Shown here: positions 9,588 through 17,196 of the stretch, in pieces
How positions within the stretch are numbered: the first letter of the stretch is position 1
Layout: every line of letters begins with the position of its first letter
Source of the DNA: Methyloversatilis sp.
Lineage (GTDB): Bacteria > Pseudomonadota > Gammaproteobacteria > Burkholderiales > Rhodocyclaceae
Assembly: GCF_030696805.1 (NCBI RefSeq)
Contig: NZ_JAUYRO010000088.1
Location: 1-64,000 of the forward strand
Length of the DNA stretch: 64,000 nucleotides
Direction: 5' to 3'
The notes under the pieces: generated by a model
The model's database searches: none
Seen by the model: the letters and a program-made list of their open reading frames with translations, nothing else
What the model was told of the DNA's origin: nothing
Program-made: the position numbers and the translations under genes

Positions 9588-10439
9588 ATGAATCTGGTGA
9601 GCTGGAACATCCAGTGGGCGCGCGGTTGCGACGGTCGGGTCAGCACCGCACGCATCGCACGCGCGCTGAACGATTTCGGCGACGCCGACGTGATCTGCCT
9701 GCAGGAAGTCGCGCGCGGCTACGACGATCTGCCCGGTCTTCAGGGTGAAGACCAGGTCGCGCAGTTCACCGCGCTTTTCCCCGATCATGCGCCGATCTTC
9801 GCACCCGGTGCCGACAGTCTGCGCCGGGATGGCACGCGCCGGCAGTTCGGCAATCTCACGCTCAGTCGACTGCCGGTACTTGCCGCCTGGCGACATCTGC
9901 TGCCCTGGCCGGCGGACGGCGCGGTCCCGAGCATGCAGCGCGCGTGCGTGGAAGTCGTGCTGGACGGCCCGGCCGGCGGATTGCGGGTGCTCAACACCCA
10001 CCTCGAGTACTACTCACGCTTGCAGCGCATGGGGCAGATCGAGGCGTTGCGCGCGCTCAATGCAGAGGCGCAGGCCCATGCGGTCGCGCCGCCGGCGGCG
10101 AAGGCGTCGGGCGGTGCGTTCGCCGCCATCCTGCGGCCGGCCGCCGCGCTGCTGTGCGGCGACTTCAACTGCGAGCCGGGCAGCGAAGAATTCGTGCGTC
10201 TGGTTGCGCCCGGTGCGTCGCCAGAAGCGCGCTGGCACGATCTGTGGTCGCACTGTCATGGCGCGGTGGCGCATGCCGACACGGTCGGACTGCATGGCTG
10301 CGACTGGCCCGGGCGTCGCTTCTGCTGTGATTTTGCGTTGGCCACGTCGCCGCTGCTGCCGCGGGTGCAAGCGGTCGAGGTCGATCAATCCACCGCGGCG
10401 TCGGACCACCAGCCGGTCTGGATCACCCTCGCCGACTGA
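9588..10439 (+). CDS. Endonuclease/exonuclease/phosphatase family protein
   Basis: 283 residues beginning MNLVSWNIQWARG, the first strand of the DNase I-like fold. Metal and catalytic residues are visible in ICLQEVARG, LNTHLEYYSRL, LLCGDFNCEPGS and ASDHQPVWITL. The start is ATG 9588 (AAAGG upstream), 48 codons inside the ORF track entry. Family members hydrolyse phosphodiesters in DNA, RNA, lipids or nucleotides, so the substrate is open. There is no signal peptide. Confidence 0.88.
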   Translation: MNLVSWNIQWARGCDGRVSTARIARALNDFGDADVICLQEVARGYDDLPGLQGEDQVAQFTALFPDHAPIFAPGADSLRRDGTRRQFGNLTLSRLPVLAAWRHLLPWPADGAVPSMQRACVEVVLDGPAGGLRVLNTHLEYYSRLQRMGQIEALRALNAEAQAHAVAPPAAKASGGAFAAILRPAAALLCGDFNCEPGSEEFVRLVAPGASPEARWHDLWSHCHGAVAHADTVGLHGCDWPGRRFCCDFALATSPLLPRVQAVEVDQSTAASDHQPVWITLAD

Positions 10440-10454
10440 TTCGCTGAGCCGCGC

Positions 10455-10652
10455 TCAGGCCAGATCGTCCGGTTCAAGCATCCGTTCGATCTGGTCGATG
10501 CGGTCGCGCAACATGAGTTTGCGTTTCTTGAGGCGGCGCAGCAGCAATTCGTCGCCGGCCGGGGCAGCGTGGAGATCGGCGATCGCCTGATCGAGGTCGC
10601 GGTGCTCGATGCGCAGCAGCTCAAGCGATGCGCGCAGTTCGTCATCTTCCAT
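10455..10652 (-). CDS. YdcH-family (DUF465) small coiled-coil protein
   Basis: 65 residues, almost wholly helical, with the family core LLRIEHRDLDQAIADLH and the basic LKKRKLMLRDRIDQIERML. DUF465 proteins are widespread short proteobacterial proteins of unknown role. Convergent with the preceding gene, with 15 bp between stops. Confidence 0.88.
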   Translation of the reverse strand: MEDDELRASLELLRIEHRDLDQAIADLHAAPAGDELLLRRLKKRKLMLRDRIDQIERMLEPDDLA

Positions 10653-10891
10653 GTGCGGGACCGAATCGTGACAACCGGCGCGCGGCCTGCGCCGTTAAGG
10701 GATGGTGGATGTTAGGAGCGTGTTGCAACCGGTGCAAGCTCCCTTCAGCGCCGGGCCATGCGGCCGTTAAATCACTTGAAAGACGGCAGGATTGCCCCAC
10801 CTGCAATACAGGTGCTTGCAGTGCCGTATCGAACAGCCGGACAACCGTCAGGCTGCAAGCTGGTGAGCCGCACAAGCCAAGGAGATACATC

Positions 10892-11137
10892 ATGCACATC
10901 ATGTTCAACAATCCGCTGGTTTACGTGGTCGAGTATGCGGGGCTGGAAGCGGTCGAAGTCATCGACAAGCGGGTCGGGCGCGGCGCGCTGATCCGTGACG
11001 ACGCAGCGAAGCGCTTCCGCGAGGAACTGAAGGCGCTGGTCGACCACGAGGTCGATCATGAAGTCGGCGCGGAAGCGTTCGACGCTTTCATGGTGCCGTG
11101 GGAGGCATTGCTGACCCAACCGGCGATCTATCACTGA
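10892..11137 (+). CDS. DUF3567-family protein
   Basis: 81 residues starting MHIMFNNPLVYVVEYAG and acidic in its second half. It matches the short betaproteobacterial DUF3567 family, whose function is unknown. The start at ATG 10892 has AAGGAG upstream; the longer ORF reading is upstream non-coding sequence. The next gene is greB, 50 bp downstream on the same strand. Confidence 0.85.
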   Translation: MHIMFNNPLVYVVEYAGLEAVEVIDKRVGRGALIRDDAAKRFREELKALVDHEVDHEVGAEAFDAFMVPWEALLTQPAIYH

Positions 11138-11148
11138 TTCGGTAAGAT

Positions 11149-11171
11149 GCGTGCTCGTCCAACGAGCACGC
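11149..11171 (+). promoter_or_regulatory. Perfect 10-bp hairpin ahead of greB
   Basis: GCGTGCTCGT and ACGAGCACGC form a perfect stem with a 3-nt loop. No U-tract follows, so it is not a classical terminator. It lies 17 bp before the greB start codon and just after a possible -10 (TAAGAT), so it could be an operator or a leader structure. Role inferred from position only. Confidence 0.5.
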
Positions 11172-11187
11172 AATCACTGACATCCGG

Positions 11188-11733
11188 ATGAACAAGGCCT
11201 TCACGAAGGAAACCGACACCGAGGAAGAAGACCCCGAAGTCGTCACCGCGCTGCCGCCTGGCAGCAAGAACTACATGACGCTCGCCGGCTACGGCCGACT
11301 GCGGGCCGAGCTTGACCAACTGGTGCGCGACGAGCGCCCGCGCATCGTGGAAACAGTCGCCTGGGCCGCCTCGAATGGCGACCGCTCGGAAAACGGCGAC
11401 TATATATATGGCAAGAAGCGCTTGCGCGAAATCGATCGGCGCATCCGTTTCCTGATCAAGCGCCTCGAATCCGCCACCGTTGTCGATCCGCAGGACCAGC
11501 AGAGTGCCGACCAGGTGTTCTTTGGCGCCACCGTGCGCTACGAGGACGAAGATGGCAGCGAACAGATGGTGCAGATCGTCGGTGTCGACGAAGCCAATGC
11601 GTCGGAAGGACGCATTTCATGGATATCGCCGCTCGCCCGCGCCTTGCTCAAGGCGCGTGAAGGCGACACGGTCCGCGTGCAAAGCCCGTCCGGGTTGCGC
11701 GAGATCGAAGTCACCGCGATTTCCTACCGCTAA
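11188..11733 (+). CDS. greB: Transcription elongation factor GreB
   Basis: 181 residues. The N-terminal coiled coil carries the GreA/GreB signature TVAWAASNGDRSENGDYIYGK, whose acidic tip stimulates RNA polymerase transcript cleavage. The C-terminal FKBP-like domain ends with ISPLARALLKAREGDTVRVQSPSG. The form YIYGKKRLREIDRRI is typical of GreB rather than GreA. An acidic extension of about 28 residues precedes the core. Confidence 0.93.
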   Translation: MNKAFTKETDTEEEDPEVVTALPPGSKNYMTLAGYGRLRAELDQLVRDERPRIVETVAWAASNGDRSENGDYIYGKKRLREIDRRIRFLIKRLESATVVDPQDQQSADQVFFGATVRYEDEDGSEQMVQIVGVDEANASEGRISWISPLARALLKAREGDTVRVQSPSGLREIEVTAISYR

Positions 11734-11803
11734 GCTCCTCCACGAACGTTGCCGCACCGCTCACTTCACAACCGCCCCCCTTTTTCAAACACAGGAAATC
11801 ATC

Positions 11804-12256
11804 ATGCGTCGCTTAATGACTGCCGCACTGCTTGCCTTGATCACCGCACCGGCCATGGCCGAACTCACCGTCAAGGATGCCTGGGTCCGCGCCACCGTGC
11901 CGCAGCAGAAGGCCACCGGCGCCTTCATGCAGATCACCGCGCCGAAAGCCGCCCGACTGGTCGAAGCCAGTTCTCCGGTGGCCGGCGTGACCGAAATCCA
12001 CGAGATGACGATGGACAAGGACATCATGCGCATGCGCGCCATCCCGGGTATCGACCTGCCGGCCGGCAAGGCGGTGGAGCTCAAGCCGGGCGGCTATCAC
12101 GTCATGCTGATGGACCTGAAGGCCCCGATCACCGAAGGGCAGGACGTGCCCGTGACACTGGTCATCGAAGGTGCGGACAAGAAGCGCGAAACCATCGTGA
12201 TCAAGGCGACCGCGCGCGCCCTTGGCGCCAGCGGTGCGATGGATCACAAGCACTGA
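11804..12256 (+). CDS. Periplasmic copper chaperone PCu(A)C
   Basis: 150 residues with a signal peptide (MRRLMTAALLALITAPAMA) and one PCu(A)C domain. The Cu(I) ligands are seen as HEM...M...HVM in EIHEMTMDKDIMRMR and GGYHVMLMDL. A short C-terminal MDHKH may add a metal site. Such proteins deliver copper to the CuA or CuB centre of cytochrome c oxidase. The start is ATG 11804, preceded by CAGGAA. Confidence 0.92.
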   Translation: MRRLMTAALLALITAPAMAELTVKDAWVRATVPQQKATGAFMQITAPKAARLVEASSPVAGVTEIHEMTMDKDIMRMRAIPGIDLPAGKAVELKPGGYHVMLMDLKAPITEGQDVPVTLVIEGADKKRETIVIKATARALGASGAMDHKH

Positions 12257-12332
12257 GCGAGGCGTCGCAGATCGCGCGGCGCCCGAGCGAGGCCGGCTAT
12301 AGTCCGGCTTTCCGAACCGGATCGCGCATCGC

Positions 12333-13853
12333 ATGCCCGTCAGCCTGACCGACCCCGCCATCCTGATCGCGCTTCTGGCGGCCGCACTGCTCGGCGGTGT
12401 GCTGAGCGCCATCTGGCTGCGCAGCCGCAACGAGCTGGTGGCCGAACGTGCGCAGGCCGAGCGTGCGGCGCAGCTGCTGATGGCGCAGGAACGGCTGCGC
12501 GCCGCATCGCTCGACATCGATCGCCTGCGCGCCGAACTGAAAGTGAGCGGTGCCGACCGCGCCACGCTCGACCTTCAGCTGCAGCAGGAGAAGGCTGCGC
12601 GCGTGCGTGCCGAAACGCAGGCACAGCGGCTGCCGGCGCTCGAACAGACGCTGGCCGACTCCCGGCTCGCCCACGACAGGGCGCTGGCCGAAGGCGCGGC
12701 GCAACGCCAGGCGCTGGCCGAGGCCGTGGCCGGATTGCGCACCCAGCTCGACGCCGAACGCAGCCAGACGACCCAAAAGCTCGCGCTGCTCGACGCGGCG
12801 CGCGAGCAGATGGCTCTGCAGTTCCAGGAGGTGGCGAACCGCATCCTGGAAGAGAAGAGCCAGCGCTTCACCCAGCAGAACCACGACAATCTCGGGCTGC
12901 TGCTCAATCCGCTGAACGAGAAGATCAAGGCCTTCCAGGATCAGGTGGCACAGACCTACGACCGGGAATCGAAGGAGCGGCTGACGCTGAAGAACGAAAT
13001 CGAGCGGCTCGCGCTGCTCAATACCCGGATCAGCGAAGACGCGGTCAGTCTCACCCAGGCGCTCAAGGGCAGCAACAAGTCGCAGGGCATCTGGGGCGAA
13101 ATGGTGCTGGAAAAGGTGCTTGAATCGTCCGGCCTGCGTCGCGGACACGAATATGTCGCCGAAGAGAGCTATGCCGCCGACGACGGCAACCGGCGCCGAC
13201 CGGACGTGGTCATCCAGCTGCCTGAAGGCCGCCACATGATCATCGACGCCAAGATGTCGCTGCTCGGCTACGAGCGCTATTGCAGTGCCGACAACGACGC
13301 CGCACGCGCCCTGGCGCAGCGCGAGCACGTGCAGTCGATCCGCGCCCACATCAAGGGGCTGTCGGACAAGAACTATCCGATGCTCGACGGACTGAAAGCG
13401 CCCGATTTCGTGCTGATGTTCGTGCCGGTTGAACCGGCGTTCATGCTGGCTGCCACCAGCGACAACACATTGTTCGAGGACGCGTTCTCGCGCAATGTGT
13501 TGCTGGTCAGTCCGAGCACGCTGCTGGCGGTACTGCGCATGGTGGCCAATGTCTGGCGGCAGGAAAGCCAGGGCCGCAACGCCCAGCAGATCGCCGAACA
13601 GGGAGCACGGTTGTACGACAAGTTCGTCGGCTTCGTCGAAGACCTCGAAGAGATCGGCAAGCGCATCGACCAGACGCAGAAGGCCTATCAGGATGCACAC
13701 GGCAAGCTCGCGTCAGGGCGTGGAAACCTGGTGCGGCAGGTCGAGAACCTGCGCCGGCTGGGCGTAAAGCCGGCCCGGCAACTGCGCGCTGGCTTGTTGC
13801 CCGATGAGGTGGCTCTCGAAGAACCGCCGCCGGATCTGGAACATCCGGGCTGA
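12333..13853 (+). CDS. rmuC: DNA recombination protein RmuC
   Basis: 506 residues. An N-terminal membrane helix (IALLAAALLGGVLSAIWL) is followed by about 170 residues of coiled coil and the RmuC nuclease-like core, recognised by KGSNKSQGIWGEMVLEKVLESSGL, RRPDVVIQLPEGRHMIIDAKMSL and FVPVEPAFM. RmuC limits DNA inversions at short inverted repeats; the mechanism is not settled. A possible -10 (TATAGT, 12298-12303) lies 30 bp upstream. Confidence 0.93.
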   Translation: MPVSLTDPAILIALLAAALLGGVLSAIWLRSRNELVAERAQAERAAQLLMAQERLRAASLDIDRLRAELKVSGADRATLDLQLQQEKAARVRAETQAQRLPALEQTLADSRLAHDRALAEGAAQRQALAEAVAGLRTQLDAERSQTTQKLALLDAAREQMALQFQEVANRILEEKSQRFTQQNHDNLGLLLNPLNEKIKAFQDQVAQTYDRESKERLTLKNEIERLALLNTRISEDAVSLTQALKGSNKSQGIWGEMVLEKVLESSGLRRGHEYVAEESYAADDGNRRRPDVVIQLPEGRHMIIDAKMSLLGYERYCSADNDAARALAQREHVQSIRAHIKGLSDKNYPMLDGLKAPDFVLMFVPVEPAFMLAATSDNTLFEDAFSRNVLLVSPSTLLAVLRMVANVWRQESQGRNAQQIAEQGARLYDKFVGFVEDLEEIGKRIDQTQKAYQDAHGKLASGRGNLVRQVENLRRLGVKPARQLRAGLLPDEVALEEPPPDLEHPG

Positions 13854-14053
13854 CGCGCGCGGGCGCCATCCATTATCTGGGCACGCGCGAAACCTGAAGC
13901 GCCATTCGCGGCCAAAGCAGCAGCGGCATGCCTTGAGTGGTTTGTTCGGACAGCGTCCGCAGACCTGCGCGGCCGAGGTCTGCAGCATGGCGGGCAGACC
14001 GCAGGACGCCCCTTCGGCGCGTTCGCCATGCGCGACAGATCAGGAGATCCCCG

Positions 14054-14491
14054 ATGAAGTACCGGATGTTTGCCCTCATCGCCGCGACCGCTGTGCTCGC
14101 TGGTTGCGCCGCCGTCCCGCAGTATCGAACCGACGCCGGTACGCCGCCCGGCGTGGCCGAGGTCAGCCCGGGCAAGGCGGGCGTCTATGTGTTCCGTACC
14201 AGCTACAGCGCTCCGGCGCTGCCGATCGACGTGCTGCTCGATGGTGAGCCGATCGGCTCGACCGTGTCGCAAACCCATCTGTTCAAGGAAATCGAACCTG
14301 GCCGGCACACCCTGGGCTCACGGCTTCAATTCACGTCGAAGCTCGAGTTCGACGCCAAGCCGGGCCAGATCGTGTACGTGCGGCAGGACCTTTGGCTGGG
14401 CTACCTTCAGGTGCACACCCGGCTGCGCAAGGTGCACCCGGACGACGGCGCACGTGCGGTGCGCACCACGAAGCTCGCTGTCTCCCGCTGA
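14054..14491 (+). CDS. DUF2846-type lipoprotein
   Basis: 145 residues with a lipoprotein signal peptide and lipobox (VLAGC at residues 15-19). The mature part (KAGVYVFRTSYSAPALPIDVLLDG, FTSKLEFDAKPGQIVYVRQD) resembles DUF2846 proteins. Function unknown, presumably at the inner face of the outer membrane. The start is ATG 14054, preceded by CAGGAGA. The 200 bp upstream of it hold no recognisable gene. Confidence 0.75.
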   Translation: MKYRMFALIAATAVLAGCAAVPQYRTDAGTPPGVAEVSPGKAGVYVFRTSYSAPALPIDVLLDGEPIGSTVSQTHLFKEIEPGRHTLGSRLQFTSKLEFDAKPGQIVYVRQDLWLGYLQVHTRLRKVHPDDGARAVRTTKLAVSR

Positions 14492-14732
14492 GGGGTCGCA
14501 CGGTGTCGGAAGTCGCTGCAGTCTTACAGCGGCTTGCCCGGACGGCATGGACAGGATCCGCGTCGGCGCGCCTCTGAGCTGTCTGTGCGGGCACCCTGGA
14601 GGATTGGGCCGATCGTTCTCCGTCGCGGGTCCTACAGGCTGTGGGCGCCCGACTACAGTGAACCTGTTCGCAAGCACTAGGCTGCAGTCATGGGCATCCA
14701 TTTGATGCCTGCCACCCAGATGGAGGTCCACC

Positions 14733-15029
14733 ATGACTTTAGCCCGTACAGCCCTTGCAATTGCGGTAGCCGCATTTTCCGTGTCGCTCAGCGCTCAGCC
14801 GACGTATCCGAGCAAGCACCAGAAGGAGGTGATGCCGGAGGCGCAGCAATCCGAAAGTCAGAAGAAGTACCAGCCGGAACAGGATCAGGCTCGCAAGTCG
14901 ACGCAGTATCCGAGCGAGCACGCCAATGAAGTGGTGCGCGACCGCGACACCAAGCAGAAGGCGTCCGACCGTGCGGATGAACGCGAACGCCGCCCGGAAG
15001 GCCAGACCACCCCCGAGCCCCGCAACTGA
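14733..15029 (+). CDS. Small exported highly charged protein
   Basis: 98 residues: a signal peptide ending near SLSAQ, then a low-complexity charged region with two similar segments (YPSKHQKEVMPE and YPSEHANEVVRD). No domain recognised. AGGTCCACC precedes the ATG. The 241 bp upstream show no gene or clear promoter. Confidence 0.6.
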   Translation: MTLARTALAIAVAAFSVSLSAQPTYPSKHQKEVMPEAQQSESQKKYQPEQDQARKSTQYPSEHANEVVRDRDTKQKASDRADERERRPEGQTTPEPRN

Positions 15030-15046
15030 CGGTTGAGGGTTCGCGC

Positions 15047-15080
15047 GGGCCGCCCGCCGCCACCGGCGGTTGGGCGGCCC
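15047..15080 (+). terminator. GC-rich hairpin after the small charged gene
   Basis: GGGCCGCC and GGGCGGCCC flank an internal CGCCG/CGGCG stem. No good U-tract follows, so this may be a weak or Rho-assisted terminator. The rest of the 15030-15336 interval shows no gene. Confidence 0.45.
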
Positions 15081-15336
15081 GTCGCCGTTTACCTTCATAT
15101 CCACGCGGGTTCGGACTACGCCGATTGACGCCGGCGATGCACGTCGTGCAGCAAGTCTTGCCGCAATGCTGGGAACGCCGCCGCGCACGGATCGGCCGGA
15201 CAGGTCTGTGCGGCGCAGTTCTGTGTCGGAGCAGGGCAGCAGCTCGATGAACTGATCGCCCGATGAACATCGACGGACCATCGACGCGGGCCGCATTCTT
15301 GCCACAACAGGCTTTCCCGTTCGACGGAGCAACGAG

Positions 15337-15549
15337 ATGGCCAAGGTAGGCAACAAAAGCTCACGCAAAGTGGAACTCGTGATGCACGAGTTCAAAGAGG
15401 GCAAGCTCAAGAACGGCAGCACCGGCAAGCCGGTGAAGGACCCGAAGCAGGCGGTGGCGATCGGCTCGGCAGAAGCGCGCAAGGCAGACAGAAATCCCGC
15501 AAGCGCACCTGACCCGAGTGGTTCAGTCCCATCGGGCCCTGGAGGGTGA
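15337..15549 (+). CDS. Small basic protein of the DUF6496 type
   Basis: 70 residues, lysine-rich, starting MAKVGNKSSRKVELVMHEFK and containing KQAVAIGSAEARKA. This pattern fits short proteins annotated DUF6496, of unknown function. A disordered Pro/Ser tail ends the protein. No signal peptide. Confidence 0.65.
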   Translation: MAKVGNKSSRKVELVMHEFKEGKLKNGSTGKPVKDPKQAVAIGSAEARKADRNPASAPDPSGSVPSGPGG

Positions 15550-15646
15550 TGACCCGCAGAGCTCTTTCGTCGCGGGCGCCGCTGTGCGTCTTTCCAGTCG
15601 CCTGCGCATCCTGGGCGTACGCGACGCCGCGCACCGAACCGGGTGC

Positions 15647-16171
15647 TCAGGGCCGCGCGCGCCGCTTCCATATCCAGCACACAACGCCCACCACCACCAG
15701 CAGGGTGCCCGCCTTGCGTGCCGCCGCCGCCGGCCGATGGCGCAGTTCCGCGCGGCCGCCCGTCTCGGCATAGATGCGCGGCAGATGGCTGCGCATCAGG
15801 TCGCCAGCCAGACCTTCCACCATGTCGACGCGGTCCGCCGCCAGCAGCATGTGCCAATGGCGCAGATCGTTCTCGCTGTGCTGAGAGGCCTGCCGCCGGA
15901 TCGCGCCGCTCAGTCCCTTGGGCGGCAGGGTGCTGCCGAACAGCGGGGTGATGCCGGGGCGTTCGTTGGAGTGCTGGATTTCGACCAGCACCGCCTGCTG
16001 ACTGGGGGGGTGCGGCTGGAAGTCGAGACGGGGCGGTTGGCGCTCCATCGGCACGGCCGGCCGGCGCGAGCGCGGCAGATCGATGCCCCAGCCGGGGATG
16101 TGCGCAAATCGTGCGCGGTCGAGCGGCCGGTGTTGGTCTGCCATCGGGTGTTCATCCAGGTCGTTGTTCAT
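15647..16171 (-). CDS. Hypothetical protein with a C-terminal membrane anchor
   Basis: 174 residues. The core (IRRQASQHSENDLRHWHMLLAADRVDMVEGLAGDLMRSHLP) looks conserved rather than random, and the protein ends in one hydrophobic helix (AGTLLVVVGVVCWIW) followed by basic residues, the topology of a tail-anchored inner-membrane protein. GAGGGAG lies before ATG 16171. Family not identified. It follows the stop codon of the alcohol dehydrogenase fragment by 15 bp on the same strand. Confidence 0.6.
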   Translation of the reverse strand: MNNDLDEHPMADQHRPLDRARFAHIPGWGIDLPRSRRPAVPMERQPPRLDFQPHPPSQQAVLVEIQHSNERPGITPLFGSTLPPKGLSGAIRRQASQHSENDLRHWHMLLAADRVDMVEGLAGDLMRSHLPRIYAETGGRAELRHRPAAAARKAGTLLVVVGVVCWIWKRRARP

Positions 16172-16186
16172 GACGTCTCCCTCGGG

Positions 16187-16378
16187 CTAGACCGTGACAC
16201 CCGGCGGGATCAGCACCGTCTTGATGCAGCCGTCGAGCTTGTTGGCAAACAGGTAGCAGGCGTCGGACACTTCTTCCAGCGGAATGCGGTGCGTGATGAT
16301 CCGGCGCGGTTCGATGCGGCCCGCCTGGATGTGTTCGATCAGACGCGGCAGCTGGCGCTTGACGCTGGCCTGGCAGAG
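16187..16378 (-). pseudogene. C-terminal fragment of a zinc-type alcohol dehydrogenase
   Basis: Reading the minus strand gives an uninterrupted 63-codon tail (QASVKRQLPRLIEHIQAGRI, then HRIPLEEVSDACYLFANKLD and a stop at 16187). This is the C-terminus of an MDR zinc-dependent alcohol/formaldehyde dehydrogenase; about 300 N-terminal residues with the catalytic and cofactor domains are missing. Similarity stops abruptly near 16377, where unrelated sequence begins. It has no usable start. Not in the ORF track because it lacks an ATG. Confidence 0.75.
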
Positions 16379-16600
16379 CTATCGGCTCAAGCACCAACGC
16401 GAGGCCGGCATGGTGCAGATCGGCGCCGCCGCGCCCGGCAAAGGAATGGGTGACGCTCGTTGATCGCGCCCCTGCGTTCTGGCCTTCGGCCCTCACTGCG
16501 GGGCGCGATCCACGAGCATGCAAATGTAATGTGGGTGTATCAGTCTTAAATCGGCAAACAGGTGAAAAGCGTGTCAGTTTTTATCGGCATTGACAGGCCC
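16375..16600. mobile_element. Probable IS21-family remnant (IstB tail plus element end)
   Basis: On the plus strand 16376-16462 reads SYRLKHQREAGMVQIG and then stops, resembling the C-terminal tail of IstB-type helper ATPases. It is followed by an inverted repeat GATCGCGCCCC/GGGGCGCGATC (16463-16511) and two similar direct repeats beginning ATCGGCA (16551 and 16584), as in the multiple terminal repeats of IS21-type elements. The transposase body is absent. Assigned from short motifs only. Confidence 0.4.
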
Positions 16601-16765
16601 GACACAGTGGCCCTGGCGATACTCCTGCTGACAGACCACCACGCATCGGACCGGGGGCAGACCTGAACTATGGGCACACGCCGCCAGGTCACAGCTTGAA
16701 AACGCGCTCCACGAGGCTGGCCCGAGTGGCCAGCCACCGACGCCGAAGGGCGGTTCAGCACGCCA

Positions 16766-17026
16766 TCACTGGCAGTGCCCGCAACAGGATCCGCGCTCCG
16801 GCGCGGCAACTTCGCCGTGCCCCGTCGCAACCGACACGGGCGTGTAGCCAGCATCCCTAATCGCTTCCGCGATGTCGTCCGCGTCCGCCGACACCGGCTC
16901 GACGTGCACGCGTTTCGTGGCCAGGTCGATCCGAACCCCGGCGTCCTTGTCGGTCGCCTTCAGCGCGCGGGTGATGATGCTGACGCAGTGGCCGCAGGTC
17001 ATGTCTTTGACTTCGAAAGCAATCAT
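16766..17026 (-). CDS. copZ: Heavy-metal-associated domain protein, CopZ-type copper chaperone
   Basis: 86 residues with one HMA domain. The metal site GHCVSI follows DMT in place of the usual MTCxxC: here it reads MTCGHC. The C-terminus ends GSCCGHCQ, an additional Cys/His cluster. Such chaperones carry Cu(I) in the cytoplasm to the P-type ATPase. It is divergent from copA with a shared 170-bp regulatory region, which supports the copper role. Confidence 0.88.
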   Translation of the reverse strand: MIAFEVKDMTCGHCVSIITRALKATDKDAGVRIDLATKRVHVEPVSADADDIAEAIRDAGYTPVSVATGHGEVAAPERGSCCGHCQ

Positions 17027-17056
17027 TTTCTACTCCATCGGGTTGTTGGTGAGTTG

Positions 17057-17087
17057 ACTGTCCGCCCTCCCACTGTTGCAAGGTCAA
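17057..17087 (-). promoter_or_regulatory. MerR-type (CueR-like) promoter for copZ
   Basis: On the minus strand TTGACC is followed by a 19-bp spacer holding an imperfect dyad (CCTTGCAACAGTGGGAGG) and then GACAGT. An overlong spacer containing the operator is the signature of MerR/CueR-activated promoters. The -10 match is poor. Confidence 0.55.
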
Positions 17088-17134
17088 GCAATCCGGGCAG
17101 AAATCCATGAGGCCTCCAGGCGCAACTGCCGGTG

Positions 17135-17165
17135 TTGACATTGCCATCGTCGGAACCTTGACGAT
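17135..17165 (+). promoter_or_regulatory. MerR-type (CueR-like) promoter for copA
   Basis: TTGACA, a 19-bp spacer (TTGCCATCGTCGGAACCTT) and GACGAT, 31 bp before the copA ATG. The left half CATTGCCA resembles the CueR/HmrR half-site CCTTGCCA; the right half is degenerate. Regulation by the downstream CueR-like protein is inferred. Confidence 0.55.
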
Positions 17166-17196
17166 GTGCAACTTCGAACAACGCTCCGAGGTATCC

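Noticed and set aside
14739-15857. 372-aa minus-strand ORF
   Set aside because: Covers two small plus-strand genes and non-coding DNA; sequence is Arg/Ala-rich without domain.
16152-16523. 123-aa minus-strand ORF over the dehydrogenase fragment
   Set aside because: Out of frame with the recognisable dehydrogenase tail; the sequence is a shadow.
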